Of a stretch of DNA of 10,213 bases, positions 1 through 6,810 are shown in pieces; within the stretch, counting starts at the first letter, position 1; each line of letters begins with the position of its first letter. The notes beneath the pieces were generated by a model, which made no database searches, had not been told where the DNA came from, and worked only from the letters and a program-made list of their open reading frames with translations. The translations under genes were made by a program, and so were the position numbers. Source of the DNA: Candidatus Omnitrophota bacterium (GTDB taxonomy: Bacteria; Omnitrophota; Gorgyraeia; Zapsychrales; Fredricksoniimonadaceae); assembly GCA_016196515.1 (NCBI GenBank), contig JACPXN010000114.1:1-10213 (forward strand). Direction: 5' to 3'.

Positions 1-43
1 AATAACTTCTCGACTGGCTCTCAACTAGATAAACATGTGTCAT
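1..43 (-). CDS. GIY-YIG nuclease family protein, N-terminal fragment (copy A, cut by window edge)
   Basis: Only the first 14 codons are present, reading MTHVYLVESQSRSY, before the window ends. They match the start of the complete neighbour at 118-357 (MTHVYVIGSQSRNY), so this is a second copy of the same small GIY-YIG gene. The pattern V-Y at residues 4-5 is the first half of the GIY signature. The start was chosen because it aligns with copy B and because a GAGGGG Shine-Dalgarno site lies 9 bases upstream in the shared leader. It sits downstream of copy B in the same direction. Whether the rest of the gene is intact cannot be seen here. Confidence 0.6.
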   Translation of the reverse strand, partial: MTHVYLVESQSRSY

Positions 44-112
44 ATTATTACGCCCCTCAAACCTGCCTGCCGGCAGGCAGGCGTGCGCGTATACCAGTTC
101 CGCCACCCGCGC
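44..112 (-). pseudogene. tRNA-Leu-like 5' half, leader of GIY-YIG copy A
   Basis: Read on the minus strand, the segment starts with a 7-base acceptor-like string GCGCGGG, then T-G, then a D-arm like that of bacterial tRNA-Leu (GCGG AAC TGG TAT A CGC). Where the anticodon arm should follow there is GCACGCC, then a 20-base palindrome, then TTTGAGGGGCGT. No variable arm, T-arm or 3' acceptor half is present, so it cannot fold as a normal tRNA. It begins 5 bases after the stop codon of GIY-YIG copy B and ends at the ATG of copy A. Its GAGGGG provides the Shine-Dalgarno site for that gene. It matches the leader of copy B at 68 of 69 bases. The tRNA-Leu origin is inferred from consensus resemblance. 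Confidence 0.55.
62..81. repeat. 20-bp perfect palindrome (copy A)
   Basis: The sequence CCTGCCTGCCGGCAGGCAGG is its own reverse complement and contains a tandem CCTG on each side. An identical copy lies at 376-395. It sits at the place where the anticodon loop of the tRNA-Leu-like segment would be. From memory, GCCTGCCGGCAGGC palindromes are dispersed repeats in some candidate-phylum genomes, where they give ORFs containing the string LPAGR. That is recollection, not a search result. Confidence 0.8.
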
Positions 113-117
113 GCAAG

Positions 118-357
118 TCAATCAATTATTGTCTTAATCCATTCTTTTCCAGAACCTGATTTCAAAAATTTTTCCCGACTTCTTGCTTCTTCTCTAGAAC
201 CAAATGATTCACTGTGAATCAATCTAAACGGCCTATATGCTCGAGTTGTTCGACTCTTACCCTCTTGGTGCTGATATAACCGTCTTGTTAAATCATTAGT
301 CAAACCAACATATAAATAATTTCTCGACTGGCTCCCAATCACATAAACGTGTGTCAT
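118..357 (-). CDS. Small single-domain GIY-YIG nuclease family protein (copy B)
   Basis: This 79-residue protein is a stand-alone GIY-YIG catalytic domain. It has VYVI at residues 4-7 and YLYVG at 14-18 (the GIY and YIG motifs), the helix arginine in LTRRLYQH around 25-26, His30, and an acidic/basic helix EEARSREKFLKSGSGKEW around 56-73 that carries the conserved glutamate. Stand-alone members of about 80-100 residues are common and often mislabelled as UvrC. Their biological role is mostly unknown; the fold suggests metal-dependent DNA cleavage. A GTG at 420 in the same frame would add 21 residues (MAELVYAHACLPAGR...), but those translate the tRNA-like leader and palindrome. The ATG at 357 has a GAGGGG site 9 bases upstream and begins the domain directly, so I prefer it. 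The gene is visibly AT-richer than its neighbours, which suggests transfer. Confidence 0.85.
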   Translation of the reverse strand: MTHVYVIGSQSRNYLYVGLTNDLTRRLYQHQEGKSRTTRAYRPFRLIHSESFGSREEARSREKFLKSGSGKEWIKTIID

Positions 358-426
358 ATTATTACGCCCCTCAAACCTGCCTGCCGGCAGGCAGGCGTGC
401 GCGTATACCAGTTCCGCCACCCACGC
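358..426 (-). pseudogene. tRNA-Leu-like 5' half, leader of GIY-YIG copy B
   Basis: This is the same structure as at 44-112: acceptor-like GCGTGGG, T-G, a tRNA-Leu D-arm, GCACGCC, the 20-base palindrome, then TTTGAGGGGCGT and the start codon of the GIY-YIG gene. It begins 6 bases after the pyrG stop codon. The only difference from the other copy is one base in the acceptor-like part (A at 423, G at 109 on the plus strand). No 3' half of a tRNA follows in the window, so this is not a working tRNA gene. It probably acts as the 5' leader of the nuclease mRNA and supplies its ribosome binding site. Confidence 0.55.
376..395. repeat. 20-bp perfect palindrome (copy B)
   Basis: This is identical to the palindrome at 62-81 and lies in the same position within the second tRNA-Leu-like leader. 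In RNA it would form a strong GC-rich hairpin about 70 bases or less downstream of the pyrG stop. There is no U-run after it, so I do not call it a terminator. Confidence 0.8.
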
Positions 427-432
427 GTATAT

Positions 433-2043
433 CTATTTATCCGTTGCCTGCTTCAATGCCGCAGTGATGAATTCCCGGAACAAAGGATGGGCCGCGTCGG
501 GCTTGGACTTGAATTCCGGATGGAATTGACAGCCGACAAACCAGGGGTGGTCTTTGATCTCGATGATCTCAACCAAGTCCCGCTCCGGGTTAACGCCGGC
601 AAACACCATGCCGGCCTCTTCCATCTGGACGCGGTAATGATTGTTGAACTCATAACGGTGCCGGTGGCGTTCGGAAATTTTTGACGTCTTATAGGCCTCA
701 AAACTGCTGGTCCCCTTCTCGAGGAAGCACGGATATGCCCCCAAACGCATGGACGCCCCCATATTCTCCACCTGCTTTTGTTCTTCAAGCAAACCGATGA
801 CCGGCTGGGGCGTTTGTTTGTCGAATTCCGTCGAATTGGCGTTCTTAAGGTCGCAGACGTGGCGGGCGAATTCGATGGTGGCGATCTGCATGCCCAAACA
901 GATGCCGAAAAACGGGATCTTGTTCTCGCGCACATGCCCGACGGCGCGGATCTTTCCCTCGATGCCGCGCGAACCAAAACCTCCGGGGATCAAAACCCCC
1001 TGCATGCCTTTAAAGACTTTTTTAGGGTCCTGTTTTTCCAATTCCTCGGAATCGACCTTGACGACATTCACCCGCGCGTTGTTGGCGATGCCGCCGTGCA
1101 CCAGCGCCTCATAAATGGACTTGTACGCGTCCTGCAGAGCGATGTATTTGCCCACAACCGCGATCTTGACCTCTTTGGCGGGACTGCGCAGGCGCTTGAC
1201 CACGCCCTCTTCCCAATTCTTGATCCCCTTGTCCGGCAATTTGATGTTGAGTTTCTTGAGGATCAATTCGTCGAGTTTTTGTTTCTTTAATGCCACGGGA
1301 ACTTCATAAATGTGTTTGACGTCAATGGCCTCGATGACGGCCTCCACGTCCACGTTGCAGAAAAGCGCTATCTTCTCCCTCTGGTCCTGGGAAATGGGCC
1401 GTTCGGTGCGGCACATCAGGATCTGCGGGATGATGCCGATCTCGCGCAAGCGCCCGACGCTGTGCTGGGTGGGTTTGGTTTTTTGTTCACCGGCGGACCT
1501 GATATACGGCAGCAAGGTGACGTGGATATTCAAAGCGTACCCTTCCCCCAATTCCCACCGCAGCTGGCGGATGGCTTCCAAAAACGGCAGGCTCTCGATG
1601 TCCCCGACGGTGCCGCCGATCTCAACAATGGTGACATCCACGTCATTGCCCCTGGAAACCTTCTTGATGCGTTCCTTGATCTCGTCGGTGATGTGCGGGA
1701 TGATCTGCACGGTCTTGCCTAAGTAATCGCCGCGGCGTTCCTTGGTGATGACCGAATAATACACCTTGCCCGCGGTGATGTTGCTGTCTTTGGACAAGAC
1801 CGTGTTGGAAAAACGTTCGTAGTGGCCCAGGTCCAGGTCGGTCTCGGCCCCGTCCTCGGTGACATACACCTCCCCGTGCTGGTAAGGGTTCATGGTGCCG
1901 GGGTCCACGTTCAAATACGGGTCACATTTGATGATGGCGGCCTTCAGGCCCCGGGCCTCCAGCAATTTGCCGATCGAGGCCGCGGCAATACCTTTGCCTA
2001 AACTGGAAACTACTCCACCAGTGATAAAAATGTATTTACTCAT
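433..2043 (-). CDS. pyrG: CTP synthase (glutamine hydrolysing)
   Basis: It makes CTP from UTP, ATP and glutamine, the last step of pyrimidine nucleotide synthesis, in the cytosol. The 536 residues match the usual length of about 540. The N-terminal amidoligase domain opens with MSKYIFITGGVVSSLGKG (nucleotide-binding loop) and has CDPYLNVDPGTMNPYQHGEVYV and EIGGTVGDIES motifs. The C-terminal class I glutaminase domain, from about residue 290, has GVLIPGGFGSRG, the nucleophile Cys382 in GICLGMQ, and His508/Glu510 in QFHPEF, a complete triad. All key residues look intact. The start follows family convention. The ATG overlaps, as ATGA, the stop of a small upstream frame that repeats its own first codons. 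The Shine-Dalgarno site is weak (GGAAA), so translation probably depends on coupling. It is the last nucleotide gene of the operon. Confidence 0.97.
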   Translation of the reverse strand: MSKYIFITGGVVSSLGKGIAAASIGKLLEARGLKAAIIKCDPYLNVDPGTMNPYQHGEVYVTEDGAETDLDLGHYERFSNTVLSKDSNITAGKVYYSVITKERRGDYLGKTVQIIPHITDEIKERIKKVSRGNDVDVTIVEIGGTVGDIESLPFLEAIRQLRWELGEGYALNIHVTLLPYIRSAGEQKTKPTQHSVGRLREIGIIPQILMCRTERPISQDQREKIALFCNVDVEAVIEAIDVKHIYEVPVALKKQKLDELILKKLNIKLPDKGIKNWEEGVVKRLRSPAKEVKIAVVGKYIALQDAYKSIYEALVHGGIANNARVNVVKVDSEELEKQDPKKVFKGMQGVLIPGGFGSRGIEGKIRAVGHVRENKIPFFGICLGMQIATIEFARHVCDLKNANSTEFDKQTPQPVIGLLEEQKQVENMGASMRLGAYPCFLEKGTSSFEAYKTSKISERHRHRYEFNNHYRVQMEEAGMVFAGVNPERDLVEIIEIKDHPWFVGCQFHPEFKSKPDAAHPLFREFITAALKQATDK

Positions 2044-2144
2044 ATTGATTGCCGTTTCCGACGACCAAGAAAGTACTGATCAAGCCTTTTACCTTTGCCC
2101 AGACTGGAAACAACACCGCCGGTAATAAAAATGTATTTGCTCAT
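2040..2144 (-). pseudogene. Duplicated 5' end of pyrG, a 34-codon mini-ORF between purF and pyrG
   Basis: The frame encodes MSKYIFITGGVVSSLGKG, identical to the first 18 residues of the real PyrG, then an unrelated KRLDQYFLGRRKRQSI and a stop. Over those 18 codons it differs from pyrG at 8 bases in 7 codons, all synonymous. Its ATG overlaps the purF stop (ATGA at 2141-2144) and its TGA overlaps the pyrG ATG (ATGA at 2040-2043), so ribosomes could pass from purF through it to pyrG. It is too short to have CTP synthase activity. The simplest reading is the remnant of a second, diverged pyrG left by duplication or gene replacement, whose open frame now relays translation. A role as a leader peptide is possible but unproven. 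I do not recognise the second half. Confidence 0.75.
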
Positions 2145-3517
2145 TGTTTTTCCAGAATCAACTTATCGGCGTTGGACGGGATATGCAAAGGATATTTGCC
2201 GGTAAAACACGACGTGCAGAAGTCACCTTGTGTTTTCATCACCGCCATCATCCCCTCCAGGCTCAAATAAGCCAGGGAATCCACCTTGATGAAATCCGCG
2301 ATCTCTTGGACCGACTTGCTGTGCGCGATCAACTCCCTGGTGCTGGGAAAATCAATGCCGTAAAAACACGGGGAAATGATGGGCGGGCAGGAAATGCGCA
2401 TGTGGATCTCCTTGGCCCCGGCCTCGCGGATCTCTGCGATGCGGTTGCGGGACGTCGTTCCGCGCACGATGGAATCCTCGACCACGACGACCCTCCTGCC
2501 CTCGATCATTTCCCGGATGGGATTGAGTTTGACGCGCACCCGGAATTCACGCAAGAATTGCGTGGGCTGGATGAACGTGCGTCCGATGTAATGGTTGCGG
2601 ATCATCCCTATCTCGAAAGGCATCTTCAATTCCTGGGCATAGCCCAAGGCCGCGTAATTGCCTGAATCCGGGATGCCCATGACAAAATCGGCTTTTGCCG
2701 GATGCTCTTTGGCCAATTGCGCGCCTAAGCGCTTGCGCACCTGATAAACGTTGTCGCCGAAAATGTGGCTGTCGGGACGGGCGAAATAAATGTTCTCAAA
2801 AACGCAATGCGCCCGGACGGCTTTTGAAGCGCCGGGCAAAAACACGGATTCGATCTTGTTGCCCTTGATGATGACCACCTCGCCCGGCTCTATCTCGCGG
2901 ACGAATTCCGCCTTCATCAGGTCAAACGCACAGCTCTCGCTGGCCAAAATATACCCGTCGCCCAATTTCCCCAGCGACAACGGCCGAAACCCGTGGGGAT
3001 CGCGCGCGCCGATGATGGTGTCCTCGACGAGGAAGATCAGCGAGAACGCGCCCTTCAACTGGGCCAGGACTTTGAGGAACCATTCTTTCAGATCGCCGTT
3101 GGCGGCCCTGGCCAAGAGATGCACGATGACCTCGGAATCCATGGACGTCTGGAAAATGGCCCCTTCTTCTTCCAGGCGGGAATACAATTCCTCGGTATTG
3201 GTCAAATTCCCGTTATGGGCGACGGCCATGGGCCTCTTGCGGTGCGTGACCACGATGGGCTGTACGTTCTTGACCGCGTTACTGCCGGTCGTGGAATAGC
3301 GCGTGTGGGCGATGGCCACGTGGCCTTTTAATTTCCCGATATTGCTCTCGTCGAAATTGTCCACCGCCAGGCCCATCTTTTTGATGACATGGGTTTCCTT
3401 GCCGTCATAGGTCACGATGCCGGCGGATTCCTCCCCGCGGTGCTGCAGGGCGTACAGGCCCAAAAAGGCCATTTGAGAAGCTTCTTTATGATGGCTGATG
3501 CCTACAATGCCGCACAT
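2141..3517 (-). CDS. purF: Amidophosphoribosyltransferase (glutamine PRPP amidotransferase), Fe-S type
   Basis: It commits PRPP to purine synthesis by forming 5-phosphoribosylamine with nitrogen from glutamine. The 458 residues start MCGIVGI, so the class II (Ntn) nucleophile Cys2 is exposed once Met is removed and no propeptide is seen. The N-terminal glutaminase domain shows HRGEESAG, TRYSTTG and AHNGNLTN. The C-terminal phosphoribosyltransferase domain has the PRPP loop VVVVEDSIVRGTT around 343-355. Cys238, Cys384 (PCFYGID) and the CxxC at 434/437 match the [4Fe-4S] ligands of the Bacillus-type enzyme, which points to an oxygen-sensitive form. The start lies 2 bases after the carB stop, with an AGGAGCAGGA ribosome site within the carB tail. 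Its stop overlaps the mini pyrG frame. Confidence 0.97.
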   Translation of the reverse strand: MCGIVGISHHKEASQMAFLGLYALQHRGEESAGIVTYDGKETHVIKKMGLAVDNFDESNIGKLKGHVAIAHTRYSTTGSNAVKNVQPIVVTHRKRPMAVAHNGNLTNTEELYSRLEEEGAIFQTSMDSEVIVHLLARAANGDLKEWFLKVLAQLKGAFSLIFLVEDTIIGARDPHGFRPLSLGKLGDGYILASESCAFDLMKAEFVREIEPGEVVIIKGNKIESVFLPGASKAVRAHCVFENIYFARPDSHIFGDNVYQVRKRLGAQLAKEHPAKADFVMGIPDSGNYAALGYAQELKMPFEIGMIRNHYIGRTFIQPTQFLREFRVRVKLNPIREMIEGRRVVVVEDSIVRGTTSRNRIAEIREAGAKEIHMRISCPPIISPCFYGIDFPSTRELIAHSKSVQEIADFIKVDSLAYLSLEGMMAVMKTQGDFCTSCFTGKYPLHIPSNADKLILEKQ

Positions 3518-3519
3518 AA

Positions 3520-6500
3520 TTATCCTGCTCCTGCGGCCGTACGGGCGACCCGGTGGGTCGCCCCTACACGCCGATAAAGATTCTGCAGCGATTCAACCGT
3601 GAATTCATCTTTGATGCTGGCTTCAATGCCGTTGACCGCGGCCCAGGCGCCCTGCAGGGTGGTGATGCAGGGGATATTATGCAAAATGGCCGCCGCCCGC
3701 AGGACGCGCATGTCTGACTGACTTTTTGATCCGGAAGGAGTATTGATAATTAAATTTATCTCATCTTTCTTGAGCAATGTCAACGCGTTATTTTCCCCTT
3801 CGTCATGCTTGTCCGCGACCGTGACCGCGATCCCGTCGGCACGCAAAACTTCGGCCGTGCCCTTGGTCGCAAAAAGTTTAAATCCCAGGCCCTCCAGTTT
3901 CCGGGCGACGCAGGCGACCTGGCGTTTGTCCGCTTCGTTAACGCTGATAAAAACGCTCCCCACCTGCGGCAGGGCCTGGCCGGCGCAAATTTGGGACTTG
4001 GCAAAGGCGACACCAAAAGCCGGGGCAATGCCCATGACCTCGCCGGTGCTTTTCATTTCCGGGCCCAGAATAATGTCCACGCCGGAAAAACGGCTGAACG
4101 GCAGCACCGATTCCTTGACGCAAACGTACTTTAACTTGCCGGGATCGGGCAGGTCGAAATCGCCCAGTTTTTTTCCCGCCATGATCTGTGCGGCCACCTT
4201 GGCCAAAGGCACGCCGGTGGCCTTGCTGACAAAAGGCGCCGTGCGCGAGGCGCGCGGGTTGACCTCCAGCACATAGACCCGGCTGCCTTTGACCGCGAAC
4301 TGTATGTTCAAAAGGCCGACGACGTTAAGGACCTTTGCCAAACGTACGGTGTGGTCCTTGATGACGGCCACAACGCTTTCGCTAAGCGTATGCGGCGGCA
4401 GCACACAGGCGGAGTCCCCGGAATGGATGCCCGCGTTCTCGATATGCTCCATGATCCCGGCCACGTAAACATCCTTGCCGTCGGCAATCGCGTCCACGTC
4501 CACTTCCTGCGCGTCTTCCAAAAATTTATCAATGAGCACGGGGTGCCCGCGCGAAACGCTATGCACCTCGTCGAGAAATTCCTTGAGGAATCCTTCATCA
4601 TAAACAATGCGCATGGCGCGTCCGCCCAAAACATAAGAAGGCCTGACCAGAACGGGATAGCCGATCGAGCCCGCCGCGGCCAGGGTCTCTTCCTTGGTCG
4701 TGGCACAGGCATTGGCCGGCTGGTCGATCTTTAACTCATTGATGAGCGCGGCAAACCGTTCGCGGTTCTCCGCCAGATCGATCGAATCGACGGACGTGCC
4801 GATGATGGGCACCCCGGCCTGCTGCAGGCGCCGGGCCAGATTCAACGGCGTCTGTCCGCCGAACTGGACAATGACCCCGTCGGGTTTTTCCACATCGACC
4901 ACGTTCATCACGTCCTCGAAGGTCAACGGTTCAAAATACAAACGGTCGGAGGTGTCATAATCGGTGGAAACGGTCTCCGGATTGGAATTGACCATAATGG
5001 TCTCGAACCCCATGTCTTTGAGCGCGAACGACGCGTGGCAGCAGCAATAATCGAATTCAATGCCCTGGCCGATGCGGTTGGGGCCGCCGCCTAAGATCAT
5101 GATCTTCTTTTTGGGGCCTTCTTGGGCCAGCCGCTTTTGTTCGTTCAAAAGCGCCTCGTCCTCGGTTTCATACGTCGAATAATAATACGGGGTATAGGCC
5201 TCAAATTCCGCGGCGCAGGTGTCCACCAGTTTGAACGTGGCCACAATGCCCAATTCCTTGCGCAGGGCCCGGACATCTTTTTCGCTGCGGTCCGTCATTT
5301 CCGCCAATTGCGCGTCGGAAAACCCGTTCTCTTTGGCGCGGCGCAACAGCGACGGGCTTAGCGTCCCTCCGGCGGTCACCGCGGCCTTTATTTCATCCTC
5401 CAGTTCCAGGATCTGGGCGATCTGGTCAATGAACCACACGTCGATCCTGCTTAAGGCCGCCACCTCGTCGACGGTCATGCCTTTCTGCAAAGCGTATTTG
5501 AGGTAAAAAACGCGCGAGGCATTGGGCTCTTTCAAACGCAGGCGTATTTTTTCATCCTCAATGTAACGGTGGTCCTGTTTGTTGTCCAGGCCGGCATGGT
5601 CGATCTCCAGGCCCATCAAGCCCTTTTGCAGGGCTTCTTTGAACGTGCGGCCGATGGCCATGGTCTCCCCCACGCTTTTCATCTGCACACCCAGGATGTC
5701 CTTGGCTTCGGGGAATTTTTCAAAAGTAAAACGCGGGATCTTGACCACGCAATAATCAATGGTTGGTTCAAAACACGCCGGGGTCTCGCGGGTGATGTCG
5801 TTTTGGATCTCATCGAGCGTGTAACCCACGGCCAGTTTGGCGGCGAATTTGGCAATGGGAAAACCCGTGGCTTTGCTGGCCAGGGCGGAGGAACGCGACA
5901 CGCGCGGGTTCATTTCAATGACGACCATGCGCCCGTTCTGGGGATGAACGGCGAACTGGATATTGGACCCGCCGGTCTCAACGCCGATCTCGCGGATGAG
6001 CCGTATCGCGGCGTCCCGCATCTTCTGATACTCGACGTCCGTCAGGGTCTGCGCCGGGGCAACCGTGATGCTGTCCCCGGTGTGCACGCCCAGGGGATCC
6101 ATGTTCTCGATGGAACAAATGATGACCACATTGTCCGCCGCGTCGCGCATGACTTCCAGTTCATATTCCTTCCATCCCTCAATGCTCTCCTCGATGAGGA
6201 TCTCGCGGATCATGCTGCTTGCGATGCCCAGGGCCGCGACGCGTTCAAATTCTTCCATATCAGGCGCGATCCCGCCGCCGGTGCCGCCCAAAGTGAAGCT
6301 CGGGCGGACAATGCAGGGAAAGCCGATCGTTTCGACCGCTTTTTTGGCCTCTTGCAGATTGTGGGCAAAAACGCTTTTGGGCACGTCAAGCCCGACTTTA
6401 AGAACGGCTTGCTTGAATTCGCTGCGGTCTTCGGCTTTTTTGATCACATCATGTTTCGCGCCCAGCATCTGGACCCCGTATTTCTCCAGGATGCCCTGCT

Positions 6501-6810
6501 CGTACAATTGCATGGCCAGATTCAACCCTGTCTGTCCACCCAGGGTCGGTAAAATAGCGTCGGGCCGCTCTTTGCGGATGATATATTCCAAAAATTCCGG
6601 GGTCAACGGTTCGATGTAGGTGGCATCCGCTAGCCCAGGGTCGGTCATGATGGTGGCGGGATTGGAATTGACCAGAACAACACTGAAGCCCTCTTCTTTG
6701 AGCGCTTTGCAGGCCTGGGACCCGGAATAATCGAACTCGCAGGCCTGGCCGATGACGATGGGCCCGGCACCAATGATGAGGATTTTTTTTAAGTCCGTGC
6801 GTTTAGGCAT
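3520..6810 (-). CDS. carB: Carbamoyl phosphate synthetase large subunit
   Basis: It makes carbamoyl phosphate from bicarbonate, two ATP and ammonia channelled from CarA, feeding pyrimidine and arginine synthesis. There are 1096 residues (family about 1070). Two homologous ATP-grasp halves are seen: GAGPIVIGQACEFDYSG near residue 14 with EMNPRVSRSSALASKATG, and GGGPNRIGQGIEFDY near 570 with EVNPRASRTAPFVSKATG. From about 950 an MGS-like allosteric domain follows (GSVFISVNEADKR, FATKGTAEVLR, NTPSGSKSQSD), where UMP or ornithine act in studied enzymes. The frame is open 47 codons further upstream, but MPKRTDLKKILIIG is the family start and its ATG overlaps the carA stop by 8 bases. After NLYRR the last 15 residues (VGATHRVARTAAGAG) come from a REP-like palindrome and look like an added tail. 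The stop is 2 bases before purF. Confidence 0.97.
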   Translation of the reverse strand: MPKRTDLKKILIIGAGPIVIGQACEFDYSGSQACKALKEEGFSVVLVNSNPATIMTDPGLADATYIEPLTPEFLEYIIRKERPDAILPTLGGQTGLNLAMQLYEQGILEKYGVQMLGAKHDVIKKAEDRSEFKQAVLKVGLDVPKSVFAHNLQEAKKAVETIGFPCIVRPSFTLGGTGGGIAPDMEEFERVAALGIASSMIREILIEESIEGWKEYELEVMRDAADNVVIICSIENMDPLGVHTGDSITVAPAQTLTDVEYQKMRDAAIRLIREIGVETGGSNIQFAVHPQNGRMVVIEMNPRVSRSSALASKATGFPIAKFAAKLAVGYTLDEIQNDITRETPACFEPTIDYCVVKIPRFTFEKFPEAKDILGVQMKSVGETMAIGRTFKEALQKGLMGLEIDHAGLDNKQDHRYIEDEKIRLRLKEPNASRVFYLKYALQKGMTVDEVAALSRIDVWFIDQIAQILELEDEIKAAVTAGGTLSPSLLRRAKENGFSDAQLAEMTDRSEKDVRALRKELGIVATFKLVDTCAAEFEAYTPYYYSTYETEDEALLNEQKRLAQEGPKKKIMILGGGPNRIGQGIEFDYCCCHASFALKDMGFETIMVNSNPETVSTDYDTSDRLYFEPLTFEDVMNVVDVEKPDGVIVQFGGQTPLNLARRLQQAGVPIIGTSVDSIDLAENRERFAALINELKIDQPANACATTKEETLAAAGSIGYPVLVRPSYVLGGRAMRIVYDEGFLKEFLDEVHSVSRGHPVLIDKFLEDAQEVDVDAIADGKDVYVAGIMEHIENAGIHSGDSACVLPPHTLSESVVAVIKDHTVRLAKVLNVVGLLNIQFAVKGSRVYVLEVNPRASRTAPFVSKATGVPLAKVAAQIMAGKKLGDFDLPDPGKLKYVCVKESVLPFSRFSGVDIILGPEMKSTGEVMGIAPAFGVAFAKSQICAGQALPQVGSVFISVNEADKRQVACVARKLEGLGFKLFATKGTAEVLRADGIAVTVADKHDEGENNALTLLKKDEINLIINTPSGSKSQSDMRVLRAAAILHNIPCITTLQGAWAAVNGIEASIKDEFTVESLQNLYRRVGATHRVARTAAGAG
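3523..3532 (-). promoter_or_regulatory. Ribosome binding site of purF, inside the carB 3' end
   Basis: On the minus strand AGGAGCAGGA lies just before the purF ATG: AGGA ends 5 bases upstream and AGGAG about 10 bases upstream. It is coded within the last codons of carB, just beyond a REP-like palindrome (3539-3567), so the sequence added at the carB end also carries the translation start signal for purF. Confidence 0.7.
3539..3567. repeat. REP-like palindrome within the carB 3' end
   Basis: Perfect 9-bp arms GGGCGACCC (3543-3551) and GGGTCGCCC (3555-3563) surround a 3-base loop. After one mismatch the pairing continues with GTA/TAC, giving a 29-base element. It is translated as part of the CarB tail (VGATHRVAR). 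From memory, GGGCGACC-type palindromes of this form are dispersed in many environmental bacterial genomes and produce this kind of ATHRVA peptide at gene ends. There is no U-run, so it is not a simple terminator. Confidence 0.75.

Larger units (their letters stand above)
315..426 (-). repeat. Tandem module repeat, mate at 1-112
   Basis: Bases 315-426 align without gaps to 1-112 (offset 314). The leader parts (358-426 and 44-112) differ at one base of 69. The coding parts (315-357 and 1-43) differ at about seven bases of 43, some of them changing amino acids. The repeat unit is therefore leader plus GIY-YIG gene, about 314 bases long, arranged head to tail. The first copy is cut by the window start, so more units may lie outside. 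Confidence 0.8.

Noticed and set aside
358..420. Longer start (GTG at 420) for GIY-YIG copy B, giving an N-terminus MAELVYAHACLPAGR...
   Set aside because: Those residues translate the tRNA-like leader and the palindrome; the ATG at 357 has a good ribosome site and begins the domain.
118..426. A group I intron in tRNA-Leu encoding a GIY-YIG homing enzyme
   Set aside because: The idea fits the parts, but no 3' exon, no P7/P3 core-like pairing and only about 15 bases between palindrome and ORF are seen; the tandem copy also lacks a 3' tRNA half.
358..426. A functional tRNA-Leu gene
   Set aside because: Variable arm, T-arm and 3' acceptor strand are missing.
1..426. CRISPR array, because of short palindromic repeats
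   Set aside because: There are only two copies, 314 bases apart, with a coding gene between them and no regular spacers or cas genes.
453..977. A 174-codon minus-strand frame inside pyrG
   Set aside because: It is an out-of-frame, Arg/Ser-rich translation of pyrG, which is intact.
5569..6552. A 327-codon open frame on the plus strand
   Set aside because: It is antisense to intact carB, shows no recognisable domain and follows carB codon structure, as expected of a shadow frame in GC-rich DNA.
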